DNA of 64,000 nt from positions 43,941,414 through 44,005,413 of the forward strand of contig OY804585.1 of NCBI GenBank assembly GCA_963680875.1, in the 5' to 3' direction. The notes beneath the pieces are model-generated. The model was given only the letters and a program-made list of their open reading frames with translations. It was not told where the DNA came from and made no database searches. The DNA is from Bathymodiolus brooksi (lineage: Eukaryota > Mollusca > Bivalvia > Mytilida > Modiolidae). The stretch's first letter is position 1. Each line of letters begins with the position of its first letter. The translations under genes and the position numbers were made by a program. This document shows positions 25,317 to 38,943 of the stretch, one piece after another.

Positions 25317-28300
25317 GTGGAGAAACGTGTCAACTTCGGAAATAAGATAATTTGTCCGAGTGGAGAAACGTGTCTACCTCGGAATTAGGATAATATGTCC
25401 GAGTGGAGAAACGTGTCTACCTCAGAATTAGGATAATATGTCCCAGTTGAGAAACGTGTCTACCTCAGAATTAGGATACTATGTCCGAGTGGAGAAACGT
25501 GTGTACCTCGGAATTGGAATAATATGTCCCAGTGGAGAAAGGTGTCTACCTCGGAATTAGGATAATATGTCCCAGTGGAGAAACGTGTCTACCTCGGAAT
25601 TAGGATACTATGTACGAGTGGAGAAACGTGTCTACCTCATAATTAGGATAATATGTCCGAGTGGAGAAACGTGTCTACCTCGGAATTAGGATAATATGTC
25701 TGAGTGGAGAAACGTGTCTACCTCGGAATTAGGATAATATGTCCGAGTGGAGAAACGTGTCTACCTCAGAATTAGGATAATATGTCTAAGTGGAGAAACG
25801 TGTCTACCTCGGAATTAGAATAATATGTCCCAGTGGAGAAACATGTCTACCTTGGAATTAGGATACTATGTCCGAGTGGAGAAACGTGTCTACCTCGGAA
25901 TTAGGATAATATGTCCCAGTGGAGAAATGTGTCTACCTCGGAATTAGGATACTATGTCTGAGTGGAGAAACGTGTCTACCTCGGAATTAGGATAATGTGT
26001 CCGAGTGGAGAAACGTGTCTACCTCGGAATGAGGATAATATGTCTGAGTGGAGAAACGTGTCTACCTCGGAATTAGGATAATATGTCCCAGTGGAGAAAC
26101 GTGTCTACCTCGGAATTAGGATACTATGTTCGAGTGGAGAAACGTGTCTACCTCGGAATTAGGATAATATGTCCCAGTGGAGAAATGTGTCTACCTGGAA
26201 TTAGGATAATATGTCCCAGTGGAGAAACGTGTCTCCCTCGGAATTAGGATAATATGTCCCAATGGAGAAATGTGTCTATCTGGGAATTAGGATAATATGT
26301 CCGAGTGGAGAAACGTGTGTACCTCGGAATTAGGATAATATGTCCCAGTGGAGAAATGTGTCTACCTCGGAATTAGGATAATATGTCCCAGTGGAGAAAT
26401 GTGTATACCTCGGAATTAGGTTAATATGTCCCAATGGAGAAACGTGTTCACCTCGGAATTAGGATAATATGTCCCAGTGGAGAAACGTGTGTACCTCGGA
26501 AATAGGATGATATGTCCCAGTGGAGAAAGGTGTCTACCTCAGAATTAGGATAATATGTCCCAGTGGAGAAATGTGTTTACCTCGGAATTAGGATAATATG
26601 TCCCAGTGGAGAAATGTGTCTACCTCGGAAATAGAATAATATGTCCGAGTGGAGAAACGTGTCTACCTCGGAATTAGGATAATATGTCCCAGTGAAGAAA
26701 CGTGTCTACCTCGGAATAAGGATAAAATGTCACAGTGGAGAAACGTGTGTACCTCGGAATTAAGATAATATCTCCCAGTGGAGAAAGGTGTCTACCTCGG
26801 AATTAGGATAATATGTCCCAGTGGAGAAACGTGTCTACCTCGGAATTAGGATAATATGTCCCAGTGGAGAAACGTGTCTACCTTGGAATTAGGATAATAT
26901 GTCCCAGTGGAGAAATGTGTCTACCTCGGAATTAGGATAATATGTCTGAGTGGAGAAACGTGTCTACCTCGGAATTAGGATAATATGTCCCAGTGGAGAA
27001 ATGTGTTTACCTCGGAATTAGGATAATATGTCCCAGTGGAGAAATGTGTCTACCTCGGAAATAGGATAATATGTCCGAGTGGAGAAACGTGTCTACCTCG
27101 GAATTAGGATAATATGTCCCAGTGGAGAAACGTGTCTACCTCGGAATTAGGATAATATGTCCGAGTGGAGAAATGTGTTTACCTCTGAATTAGGATAATA
27201 TGTCCCAGTGGAGAAACGTGTATACCTCGGAATTAGGTTAATATGTCCCAATGGAGAAACGTGTCTACCTCGGAATTAGGATAATATGTCCCAGTGGAGA
27301 AACGTGTCTACCTCGGAATTAGGATAATATGTCCCAGTGGAGAAACGTGTCTACCTCGGAATTAGGATAATATGTCCCATTGGAGAAATGTGTCTACCTC
27401 GGAATTAGGATAATATGTCTGAGTGGAGAAACGTGTCTACCTCGGAATTAGGATAATATGTCCCAGTGGAGAAATGTGTTTACCTCGGAATTAGGATAAA
27501 ATGTCCCAGTGGAGAAATGTGTCTACCTCGGAAATAGGATAATATGTCCGAGTGGAGAAACGTGTCTACCTCGGAATTAGGATAATATGTCCCAGTGGAG
27601 AAACGTGTCTACCTCGGAATTAGGATAATATGTCCGAGTGGAGAAATGTGTTTACCTCTGAATTAGGATAATATGTCCCAGTGGAGAAACGTGTCTACCT
27701 CGGAATTAGGATAATATGTCCCAGTGGAGAAATGTGTCTAACTCGGAATTAGGATAATATGTCCCAGTGGAAAAACGTGTCTACCTCGGAATTAGGATAA
27801 TATGTCCCAATGGAGAAATGTGTCTACCTCGGAATTAGGATAATATGTCCCAGTGGAGAAATGTGTCTACCTCGGAAATAGGATAATATGTCCCAGTGGA
27901 GAAATGTGTCTACCTCGGAATTAGGATAATATGTCCCAGTGGAGAAACGTGTCTACCTCGAAATTAGGATAAAATGTCCGAGTGGAGAAATGTGTCTACC
28001 TCGGAATTAGGATAATATGTCCCAGTGGAGAAATGTGTCTACCTCGGAATTAGGATAATATGTCCCAGTGGAGAAATGTGTCTACCTCGGCAATAGGATA
28101 ATATGTCCGAGTGGAGAAACGTGTCTACCTCGGAATTAGGATAATATGTCCGAGTGGAGAAACGTGTCTACCTCGGAATTAGGATAATATGTCCCAGTGG
28201 AGAAACGTGTCTACCTCGGAATTATGATACTATGTCCGGGTGGAGAAACGTGTGTACCTCGGAATTAGGATAATATATCCCAGTGGAGAAACGTGTCTAC

Positions 28301-31300
28301 CTCGGAATTAGGATAATATGTCCGAGTGGAGAAATGTGTCTACTTCGGAATTAGGATACTATGTCCGAGTGGAGAAACGTGTCTACCTCAGAATTAGGAT
28401 AATATGTCCCAGTGGAGAAACGTGTCTACTTCGGAAATAAGATCGTATGTCCGAGTGGAGAAACGTGTCTACCTTGGAATTAGGATAATATGTCCCAGTG
28501 GAGAAACGTGTCTACCTCGGAATTAGGATAATATGTCCCAGTGGAGAAACGTGTCTACCTCAGAATTAGGATACTATGTCCGAGTGGAGAAACGTGTGTA
28601 CTTCGGAATTGGAATAATATGTCCCAGTGGAGAAACGTGTCTACCTCGGAATTAGGATAATATGTCCCAGTGGAGAAACGTGTCTACCTCGGAATTAGGA
28701 TACTATGTACGAGTGGAGAAATGTGTTTACCTCGGAATTAGGATAATATGTCCCATTGGAGAAATGTGTCTACCTCGGAAATAGGATAATATGTCTGAGT
28801 GGAGAAACGTGTCTACCTCGGAATTAGGATAATATGTCCCAGTGGAGAAACGTGTCTACCTCGGAATTAGGATAATATGACCCAGTGGAGAAACGTGTGT
28901 ACCTCGGAATTAAGATAATATGTCCCAGTGGAGAAAGGTGTCTACCTCGGAATTAGGATAATATGTCCCAGTGGAGAAACGTGTCTACCTCGGAATTAGG
29001 ATAATATATCCCAGTGGAGAAATGTGTCTACCTCGGAATTAGGATAATATGTCCCAGTGGAGAAATGTGTCTACCTCGGAATTAGGATAATATGTCTGAG
29101 TGGAGAAACGTGTCTACCTCGGAATTAGGATAATATGTCCCAGTGGAGAAATGTGTCTACCTCGGAATTAGGATACTATGTACGAGTGGAGAAACGTGTC
29201 TACCTCGGAATTAGGATACTATGTACGAGTGGAGAAACGTGTCTACCTCAGAATTAGGATAATATGTCCGAGTGGAGAAACGTGTCTACCTCGGAATTAG
29301 GATAATATGTCTGAGTGGAGAAACGTGTCTACCTCGGAATTAGGATAATATGTCCGAGTGGAGAAACGTGTCTACCTCAGAATTAGGATAATATGTCTAA
29401 GTGGAGAAACGTGTCTACCTCGGAATTAGAATAATATGTCCCAGTGGAGAAACATGTCTACCTTGGAATTAGGATACTATGTCCGAGTGGAGAAACGTGT
29501 CTACCTCGGAATTAGGATAATATGTCCCAGTGGAGAAATGTGTCTACCTCGGAATTAGGATACTATGTCTGAGTGGAGAAACGTGTCTACCTCGGAATTA
29601 GGATAATGTGTCCGAGTGGAGAAACGTGTCTACCTCGGAATGAGGATAATATGTCTGAGTGGAGAAACGTGTCTACCTCGGAATTAGGATAATATGTCCC
29701 AGTGGAGAAACGTGTCTCCCTCGGAATTAGGATAATATGTCCCAATGGAGAAATGTGTCTACCTGGGAATTAGGATAATATATCCCAGTGGAGAAATGTG
29801 TCTACCTCGGAATTACGATAATATGTCCCAGTGGAGAAACGTTTCTACCTCGGAATTGGGATAATATGTCCGAGTGGAGATACGTGTCTACCTCCGAATT
29901 AGGATAATATGTCCCAGTGAAGAAACGTGTCTACCTCGGAATTAGGATACTATGTCCCAGTGGAGAAAAGTGTCTACCTCGGAAATAGGATAATATGTCC
30001 GAGTGGAGAAACGTGTCTACCTCGGAATTATGATAATATGTCCGAGTGGATAAACGTGTTTACCTCGGAATTAGGATAATATTTCCCAGTGGAGAAACGT
30101 GTCTACCTCGGAATTAGGATACTATGTCCGAGAGGAGAAACGTGTCTACCTCAGAATAAGAATAATATGTCCCAGTGGAGAAACGTGTCAACTTCGGAAA
30201 TAAGATAATTTGTCCGAGTGGAGAAACGTGTCTACCTCGGAATTAGGATAATATGTCCGAGTGGAGAAACGTGTCTACCTCGGAATAAGGATAATATGTC
30301 CCAGTTGAGAAACGTGTCTACCTCAGAATTAGTATACTATGTCCGAGTGGAGAAACGTGTGTACCTCGGAATTTGAATAATATGTCCCAGTGGAGAAAGG
30401 TGTCTACCTCGGAATTAGGATAATATGTCCCAGTGGAGAAACGTGTCTACCTCGGAATTAGGATACTATGTACGAGTGGAGAAACGTGTCTACCTCAGAA
30501 TTAGGATAATATGTCCGAGTGGAGAAACGTGTCTACCTCGGAATTAGGATAATATGTCTGAGTGGAGAAACGTGTCTACCTCGGAATTAGGATAATATGT
30601 CCGAGTGGAGAAACGTGTCTACCTCAGAATTAGGATAATATGTCTAAGTGGAGAAACGTGTCTACCTCGGAATTAGAATAATATGTCCCAGTGGAGAAAC
30701 ATGTCTACCTTGGAATTAGGATACTATGTCCGAGTGGAGAAACGTGTCTACCTCGGAATTAGGATAATATGTCCCAGTGGAGAAATGTGTCTACCTCGGA
30801 ATTAGGATACTATGTCTGAGTGAAGAAACGTGTCTACCTCGGAATTAGGATAATGTGTCCGAGTGGAGAAACGTGTCTACCTCGGAATGAGGATAATATG
30901 TCTGAGTGGAGAAACGTGTCTACCTCGGAATTAGGATAATATGTCCCAGTGTAGAAACGTGTCTACCTCGGAATTAGGATACTATGTTCGAGTGGAGAAA
31001 CGTGTCTACCTCGGAATTAGGATAATATGTCCCAGTGGAGAAATGTGTCTACCTGGAATTAGGATAATATGTCCCAGTGGAGAAACGTGTCTCCCTCGGA
31101 ATTAGGATAATATGTCCAAATGGAGAAATGTGTCTATCTAGGAATTAGGATAATATGTCCGAGTGGAGAAACGTGTGTACCTCGGAATTAGTTTAATATG
31201 TCCCAGTGGGGAAATGTGTCTACCTCGGAATTAGGATAATATGTCCCAGTGGAGAAATGTGTATACCTAGGAATTAGGTTAATATGTCCCAATGGAGAAA

Positions 31301-32930
31301 CGTGTTCACCTTGGAATTAGGATAATATGTCCCAGTGGAGAAACGTGTGTACCTCGGAATTAGGATGATATGTCCCAGTGGAAAAAGGTGTCTACCTCAG
31401 AATTAGGATAATATGTCTGAGTGGAGAAATGTGTTTACCTCGGAATTAGGATAATATGTCCCAGTGGAGAAATGTGTCTACCTCGGAAATAGAATAATAT
31501 GTCCGAGTGGAGAAACGTGTCTACCTCGGAATTAGGATAATATGTCCCAGTGAAGAAACGTGTCTACCTCGGAATAAGGATAAAATGTCCCAGTGGAGAA
31601 ACGTGTGTACCTCGGAATTAAGATAATATCTCCCAGTGGAGAAAGGTGTCTACCTCGGAATTAGGATAATATGTCCCAGTGGAGAAACGTGTCTACCTCG
31701 GAATTAGGATAATATGTCCCAGTGGAGAAACGTGTCTACCTCGGAATTAGGATAATATGTCCCAGTGGAGAAATGTGTCTACCTCGGAATTAGGATAATA
31801 TGTCTGAGAGGAGAAACGTGTCTACCTCGGAATTAGGATACTATGTCCCAGTGGAGAAATGTGTTTACCTCGGAATTAGGATAATATGTCCCAGTGGAGA
31901 AATGTGTCTACCTCGGAAATTGGATAATATGTCCGAGTGGAGAAACGTGTCTACCTCGGAATTAGGATAATATGTCCCAGTGGAGAAACGTGTCTACCTC
32001 GGAATTAGGATAATATGTCCGAGTGGAGAAATGTGTTTACCTCTGAATTAGGATAATATGTCCCAGTGGAGAAACGTGTATACCTCGGAATTAGGTTAAT
32101 ATGTCCCAATGGAGAAACGTGTTCACCTCGGAATTAGGATAATATGTCCCAGTGGAGAAACGTGTGTACCTCGGAATTAGGATGATATGTCCCAGTGGAG
32201 AAAGGTGTCTACCTCAGAATTAGGATAATATGTCCCAGTGGAGAAATGTGTTTACCTCGGAATTAGGATAATATGTCCCAGTGGAGAAATGTGTCTACCT
32301 CGGAAATAGAATAATATGTCCGAGTGGAGAAACGTGTCTACCTCGGAATTAGGATAATATGTCCCAGTGAAGAAACGTGTCTACCTCGGAATAATGATAA
32401 AATGTCCCAGTGGAGAAACGTGTGTACCTCGGAATTAAGATAATATCTCCCAGTGGAGAAAGGTGTCTACCTCGGAATTAGGATAATATGTCCCAGTGGA
32501 GAAACGTGTCTACCTCGGAATTAGGATAATATGTCCCAGTGGAGAAACGTGTCTACCTCGGAATTAGGATAATATGTCCCAGTGGAGAAATGTGTCTACC
32601 TCGGAATTAGGATAATATGTCTGAGTGGAGAAACGTGTCTACCTCGGAATTAGGATAATATGTCCCAGTGGAGAAATGTGTTTACCTCGGAATTAGGATA
32701 ATATGTCCCAGTGGAGAAATGTGTCTACCTCGGAAATAGGATAATATGTCCGAGTGGAGAAACGTGTCTACCTCGGAATTAGGATAATATGTCCCAGTGG
32801 AGAAACGTGTCTACCTCGGAATTAGGATAATATGTCCCAGTGGAGAAATGTGTTTACCTCTGAATTAGGATAATATGTCCGAGTGGAGAAACGTGTCTAC
32901 CTCGGAATTAGGATAATATGTCCCAGTGGA
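25317..32930 (+). repeat. Domain B superblock G2 (10,146-bp spacing, copy 2)
   Basis: Partner of 15,175-24,201, with the same private variants in order: TATCTGGG at 26.28 kb, TATACC/GGTTAAT at 27.22 kb, GATCGT at 28441, GTCTCCCTCGG at 29.71 kb, TTAGTATACTATG at 30.33 kb and AGTGTAGAAACG at 30948. It is 1.42 kb shorter than G1 because the local 1.4-kb duplication is single here. Private differences include GAAAAGTGTC near 29.96 kb and CTCATAATT near 25.64 kb. An S module lies inside at 27,727-28,841. Confidence 0.88.
27727..28841 (+). repeat. S module, copy S3 inside G2
   Basis: Full module at +10,146 from S1, with GATCGT at 28441. It is almost indistinguishable from S1 over CTAACTCGG, CTCGGCAATAGG, CCGGGTGG and CCCATTGG. 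Being a passenger of the superblock, it does not count as an independent transposition-like event. Confidence 0.85.
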
Positions 32931-34519
32931 GAAATGTGTTTACCTCTGAATTAGGATAATATGTCCGAGTGGAGAAACGTGTCTACCTCGGAATTGGAAT
33001 AATATGTCCCAGTGGAGAAACGTGTCTACCTCGGAATTAGGATAATATGTCCCAGTGGAGAAACGTGTCTACCTCGGAATTAGGATAATATGACCCAGTG
33101 GAGAAACGTGTGTACCTCGGAATTAAGATAATATGTCCCAGTGGAGAAAGGTGTCTACCTCGGAATTAGGATAATATGTCCCAGTGGAGAAACGTGTCTA
33201 CCTCGGAATTAGGATAATATATCCCAGTGGAGAAATGTGTCTACCTCGGAATTAGGATAATATGTCCCAGTGGAGAAATGTGTCTACCTCGGAATTAGGA
33301 TAATATGTCTGAGTGGAGAAACGTGTCTACCTCGGAATTAGGATAATATGTCCAAGTGGAGAAATGTGTTTACCTCGGAATTAGGATAATATGTCCCAGT
33401 GGAGAAATGTGTCTACCTCGGAAATAGGATAATATGTCCCAGTGGAAAAACGTGTCTACCTCGGAATTAGGATAATATGTCCCAATGGAGAAATGTGTCT
33501 ACCTCGGAATTAGGATAATATGTCCCAGTGGAGAAATGTGTCTACCTCGGAATTAGGATAATATGTCCCAGTTGAGAAACGTGTCTACCTCAGAATTAGG
33601 ATACTATGTCCGAGTGGAGAAACGTGTGTACCTCGGAATTGGAATAATATGTCCCAGTGGAGAAAGGTGTCTACCTCGGAATTAGGATAATATGTCCCAG
33701 TGGAGAAACGTGTCTACCTCGGAATTAGGATACTATGTACGAGTGGAGAAACGTGTCTACCTCAGAATTAGGATAATATGTCCGAGTGGAGAAACGTGTC
33801 TACCTCGGAATTAGGATAATATGTCTGAGTGGAGAAACGTGTCTACCTCGGAATTAGGATAATATGTCCGAGTGGAGAAACGTGTCTACCTCAGAATTAG
33901 GATAATATGTCTAAGTGGAGAAACGTGTCTACCTCGGAATTAGAATAATATGTCCCAGTGGAGAAACATGTCTACCTTGGAATTAGGATACTATGTCCGA
34001 GTGGAGAAACGTGTCTACCTCGGAATTAGGATAATATGTCCCAGTGGAGAAATGTGTCTACCTCGGAATTAGGATACTATGTCTGAGTGGAGAAACGTGT
34101 CTACCTCGGAATTAGGATAATGTGTCCGAGTGGAGAAACGTGTCTACCTCGGAATGAGGATAATATGTCTGAGTGGAGAAACGTGTCTACCTCGGAATTA
34201 GGATAATATGTCCCAATGGAGAAACGTGTCTACGTCGGAATTAGGATACTATGTTCGAGTGGAGAAACGTGTCTACCTCGGAATTAGGATAATATGTCCC
34301 AGTGGAGAAATGTGTCTACCTGGAATTAGGATAATATGTCCCAGTGGAGAAACGTGTCTCCCCCGGAATTAGGATAATATGTCCCAATGGAGAAATGTGT
34401 CTACCTGGGAATTAGGATAATATGTCCCAGTGGAGAAACGTGTGTACCTCGGAATTAGGATAATATGTCCCAGTGGGGAAATGTGTCTACCTCGGAATTA
34501 AGATAATATGTCCCAGTGG
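32070..34519 (+). repeat. 2,450-bp HOR unit, copy 1
   Basis: Starts near the GTATACC/GGTTAATATG/CCCAATGG pair and runs through GTTCACC, GGATGATATG, GAATAATGATAAAATG, ATCTCCCAG, two GTGTTTACCTCTG monomers, GACCCAG, AGTTGAG, AAACATGTC, GATAATGTG, CTACGTCGG and CTCCCCCGG. The next unit repeats this order at exactly 2,450 bp, which is 57 monomers minus the one base lost in the CCTGGAATT monomer near 34,319. I found no difference between copies 1 and 2 in the stretches compared, apart from their first monomers. Its front half overlaps the end of superblock G2. Confidence 0.9.
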
Positions 34520-36969
34520 AGAAATGTGTATACCTCGGAATTAGGTTAATATGTCCCAATGGAGAAACGTGTTCACCTCGGAATTAGGATAATATGTCCC
34601 AGTGGAGAAACGTGTGTACCTCGGAATTAGGATGATATGTCCCAGTGGAGAAAGGTGTCTACCTCAGAATTAGGATAATATGTCCCAGTGGAGAAATGTG
34701 TTTACCTCGGAATTAGGATAATATGTCCCAGTGGAGAAATGTGTCTACCTCGGAAATAGAATAATATGTCCGAGTGGAGAAACGTGTCTACCTCGGAATT
34801 AGGATAATATGTCCCAGTGAAGAAACGTGTCTACCTCGGAATAATGATAAAATGTCCCAGTGGAGAAACGTGTGTACCTCGGAATTAAGATAATATCTCC
34901 CAGTGGAGAAAGGTGTCTACCTCGGAATTAGGATAATATGTCCCAGTGGAGAAACGTGTCTACCTCGGAATTAGGATAATATGTCCCAGTGGAGAAACGT
35001 GTCTACCTCGGAATTAGGATAATATGTCCCAGTGGAGAAATGTGTCTACCTCGGAATTAGGATAATATGTCTGAGTGGAGAAACGTGTCTACCTCGGAAT
35101 TAGGATAATATGTCCCAGTGGAGAAATGTGTTTACCTCGGAATTAGGATAATATGTCCCAGTGGAGAAATGTGTCTACCTCGGAAATAGGATAATATGTC
35201 CGAGTGGAGAAACGTGTCTACCTCGGAATTAGGATAATATGTCCCAGTGGAGAAACGTGTCTACCTCGGAATTAGGATAATATGTCCCAGTGGAGAAATG
35301 TGTTTACCTCTGAATTAGGATAATATGTCCGAGTGGAGAAACGTGTCTACCTCGGAATTAGGATAATATGTCCCAGTGGAGAAATGTGTTTACCTCTGAA
35401 TTAGGATAATATGTCCGAGTGGAGAAACGTGTCTACCTCGGAATTGGAATAATATGTCCCAGTGGAGAAACGTGTCTACCTCGGAATTAGGATAATATGT
35501 CCCAGTGGAGAAACGTGTCTACCTCGGAATTAGGATAATATGACCCAGTGGAGAAACGTGTGTACCTCGGAATTAAGATAATATGTCCCAGTGGAGAAAG
35601 GTGTCTACCTCGGAATTAGGATAATATGTCCCAGTGGAGAAACGTGTCTACCTCGGAATTAGGATAATATATCCCAGTGGAGAAATGTGTCTACCTCGGA
35701 ATTAGGATAATATGTCCCAGTGGAGAAATGTGTCTACCTCGGAATTAGGATAATATGTCTGAGTGGAGAAACGTGTCTACCTCGGAATTAGGATAATATG
35801 TCCAAGTGGAGAAATGTGTTTACCTCGGAATTAGGATAATATGTCCCAGTGGAGAAATGTGTCTACCTCGGAAATAGGATAATATGTCCCAGTGGAAAAA
35901 CGTGTCTACCTCGGAATTAGGATAATATGTCCCAATGGAGAAATGTGTCTACCTCGGAATTAGGATAATATGTCCCAGTGGAGAAATGTGTCTACCTCGG
36001 AATTAGGATAATATGTCCCAGTTGAGAAACGTGTCTACCTCAGAATTAGGATACTATGTCCGAGTGGAGAAACGTGTGTACCTCGGAATTGGAATAATAT
36101 GTCCCAGTGGAGAAAGGTGTCTACCTCGGAATTAGGATAATATGTCCCAGTGGAGAAACGTGTCTACCTCGGAATTAGGATACTATGTACGAGTGGAGAA
36201 ACGTGTCTACCTCAGAATTAGGATAATATGTCCGAGTGGAGAAACGTGTCTACCTCGGAATTAGGATAATATGTCTGAGTGGAGAAACGTGTCTACCTCG
36301 GAATTAGGATAATATGTCCGAGTGGAGAAACGTGTCTACCTCAGAATTAGGATAATATGTCTAAGTGGAGAAACGTGTCTACCTCGGAATTAGAATAATA
36401 TGTCCCAGTGGAGAAACATGTCTACCTTGGAATTAGGATACTATGTCCGAGTGGAGAAACGTGTCTACCTCGGAATTAGGATAATATGTCCCAGTGGAGA
36501 AATGTGTCTACCTCGGAATTAGGATACTATGTCTGAGTGGAGAAACGTGTCTACCTCGGAATTAGGATAATGTGTCCGAGTGGAGAAACGTGTCTACCTC
36601 GGAATGAGGATAATATGTCTGAGTGGAGAAACGTGTCTACCTCGGAATTAGGATAATATGTCCCAATGGAGAAACGTGTCTACGTCGGAATTAGGATACT
36701 ATGTTCGAGTGGAGAAACGTGTCTACCTCGGAATTAGGATAATATGTCCCAGTGGAGAAATGTGTCTACCTGGAATTAGGATAATATGTCCCAGTGGAGA
36801 AACGTGTCTCCCCCGGAATTAGGATAATATGTCCCAATGGAGAAATGTGTCTACCTGGGAATTAGGATAATATGTCCCAGTGGAGAAACGTGTGTACCTC
36901 GGAATTAGGATAATATGTCCCAGTGGGGAAATGTGTCTACCTCGGAATTAAGATAATATGTCCCAGTGG
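34520..36969 (+). repeat. 2,450-bp HOR unit, copy 2
   Basis: Near-identical repeat of 32,070-34,519. Even rare variants are kept: CTACGTCGG at 34.23 and 36.68 kb, CTCCCCCGG at 34.36 and 36.81 kb, and CCAAGTGG at 33.35 and 35.80 kb. Such identity in a fast-evolving satellite suggests the youngest amplification in the window. Confidence 0.92.
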
Positions 36970-37735
36970 AGAAATGTGTATACCTCGGAATTAGGTTAAT
37001 ATGTCCCAATGGAGAAACGTGTTCACCTCGGAATTAGGATAATATGTCCCAGTGGAGAAACGTGTGTACCTCGGAATTAGGATGATATGTCCCAGTGGAG
37101 AAAGGTGTCTACCTCAGAATTAGGATAATATGTCCCAGTGGAGAAATGTGTTTACCTCGGAATTAGGATAATATGTCCCAGTGGAGAAATGTGTCTACCT
37201 CGGAAATAGGATAATATGTCCGAGTGGAGAAACGTGTCTACCTCGGAATTAGGATAATATGTCCCAGTGAAGAAACGTGTCTACCTCGGAATAAGGATAA
37301 AATGTCCCAGTGGAGAAACGTGTGTACCTCGGAATTAAGATAATATCTCCCAGTGGAGAAAGGTGTCTACCTCGGAATTAGGATAATATGTCCCAGTGGG
37401 GAAACGTGTCTACCTCGGAATTAGGATAATATGTCCCAGTGGAGAAACGTGTCTACCTCGGAATTAGGATAATATGTCCCAGTGGAGAAATGTGTCTACC
37501 TCGGAATTAGGATAATATGTCTGAGTGGAGAAACGTGTCTACCTCGGAATTAGGATAATATGTCCCAGTGGAGAAATGTGTTTACCTCGGAATTAGGATA
37601 ATATGTCCCAGTGGAGAAATGTGTCTACCTCGGAAATAGGATAATATGTCCGAGTGGAGAAACGTGTCTACCTCGGAATTAGGATAATATGTCCCAGTGG
37701 AGAAACGTGTCTACCTCGGAATTAGGATAATATGT
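36970..37735 (+). repeat. 2,450-bp HOR unit, partial copy 3
   Basis: Begins as a third unit (GTATACC, GGTTAAT, GTTCACC, GATGATATG, ATCTCCCAG). It differs from copy 2 at a few sites, such as GGAAATAGG at 37,201 against GGAAATAGA at 34,751, and GAATAAGG at 37,290 against GAATAATG. It departs from the unit at about 37,740 and leads into an S module. Confidence 0.85.
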
Positions 37736-37828
37736 CCGAGTGGAGAAATGTGTTTACCTCTGAATTAGGATAATATGTCCCAGTGGAGAAACGTGTCTAC
37801 CTCGGAATTAGGATAATATGTCCCAGTG

Positions 37829-38943
37829 GAGAAATGTGTCTAACTCGGAATTAGGATAATATGTCCCAGTGGAAAAACGTGTCTACCTCGGAATTAGGAT
37901 AATATGTCCCAATGGAGAAATGTGTCTACCTCGGAATTAGGATAATATGTCCCAGTGGAGAAATGTGTCTACCTCGGAAATAGGATAATATGTCCCAGTG
38001 GAGAAATGTGTCTACCTCGGAATTAGGATAATATGTCCCAGTGGAGAAACGTGTCTACCTCGAAATTAGGATAAAATGTCCGAGTGGAGAAATGTGTCTA
38101 CCTCGGAATTAGGATAATATGTCCCAGTGGAGAAATGTGTCTACCTCGGAATTAGGATAATATGTCCCAGTGGAGAAATGTGTCTACCTCGGCAATAGGA
38201 TAATATGTCCGAGTGGAGAAACGTGTCTACCTCGGAATTAGGATAATATGTCCGAGTGGAGAAACGTGTCTACCTCGGAATTAGGATAATATGTCCCAGT
38301 GGAGAAACGTGTCTACCTCGGAATTATGATACTATGTCCGGGTGGAGAAACGTGTGTAACTCGGAATTAGGATAATATATCCCAGTGGAGAAACGTGTCT
38401 ACCTCGGAATTAGGATAATATGTCCCAGTGGAGAAATGTGTCTACTTCGGAATTAGGATACTATGTCCGAGTGGAGAAACGTGTCTACCTCAGAATTAGG
38501 ATAATATGTCCCAGTGGAGAAACGTGTCTACTTCGGAAATAAGATCGTATGTCCGAGTGGAGAAACGTGTCTACCTTGGAATTAGGATAATATGTCCCAG
38601 TGGAGAAACGTGTCTACCTCGAAATTAGGATAATATGTCCCAGTGGAGAAACGTGTCTACCTCAGAATTAGGATACTATGTCCGAGTGGAGAAACGTGTG
38701 TACTTCGGAATTGGAATAATATGTCCCAGTGGAGAAACATGTCTACCTCAGAATTAGGATAATATGTCCGAGTGGAGAAACGTGTCTACCTCGGAATTAG
38801 GATACTATGTACGAGTGGAGAAATGTGTTTACCTCGGAATTAGGATAATATGTCCCATTGGAGAAATGTGTCTACCTCGGAAATAGGATAATATGTCTGA
38901 GTGGAGAAACGTGTCTACCTCGGAATTAGGATAATATGTCCCA
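37829..38943 (+). repeat. S module, copy S4, start of domain C
   Basis: Full module with CTAACTCGG near 37,840 and GATCGT at 38543. It has a private GTGTAACTCGG near 38,356 and a CTCGAAATTAGG near 38,620. It opens the domain C units; the next GATCGT monomers lie 3,311 and 5,160 bp downstream (77 and 120 monomers). Confidence 0.85.
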
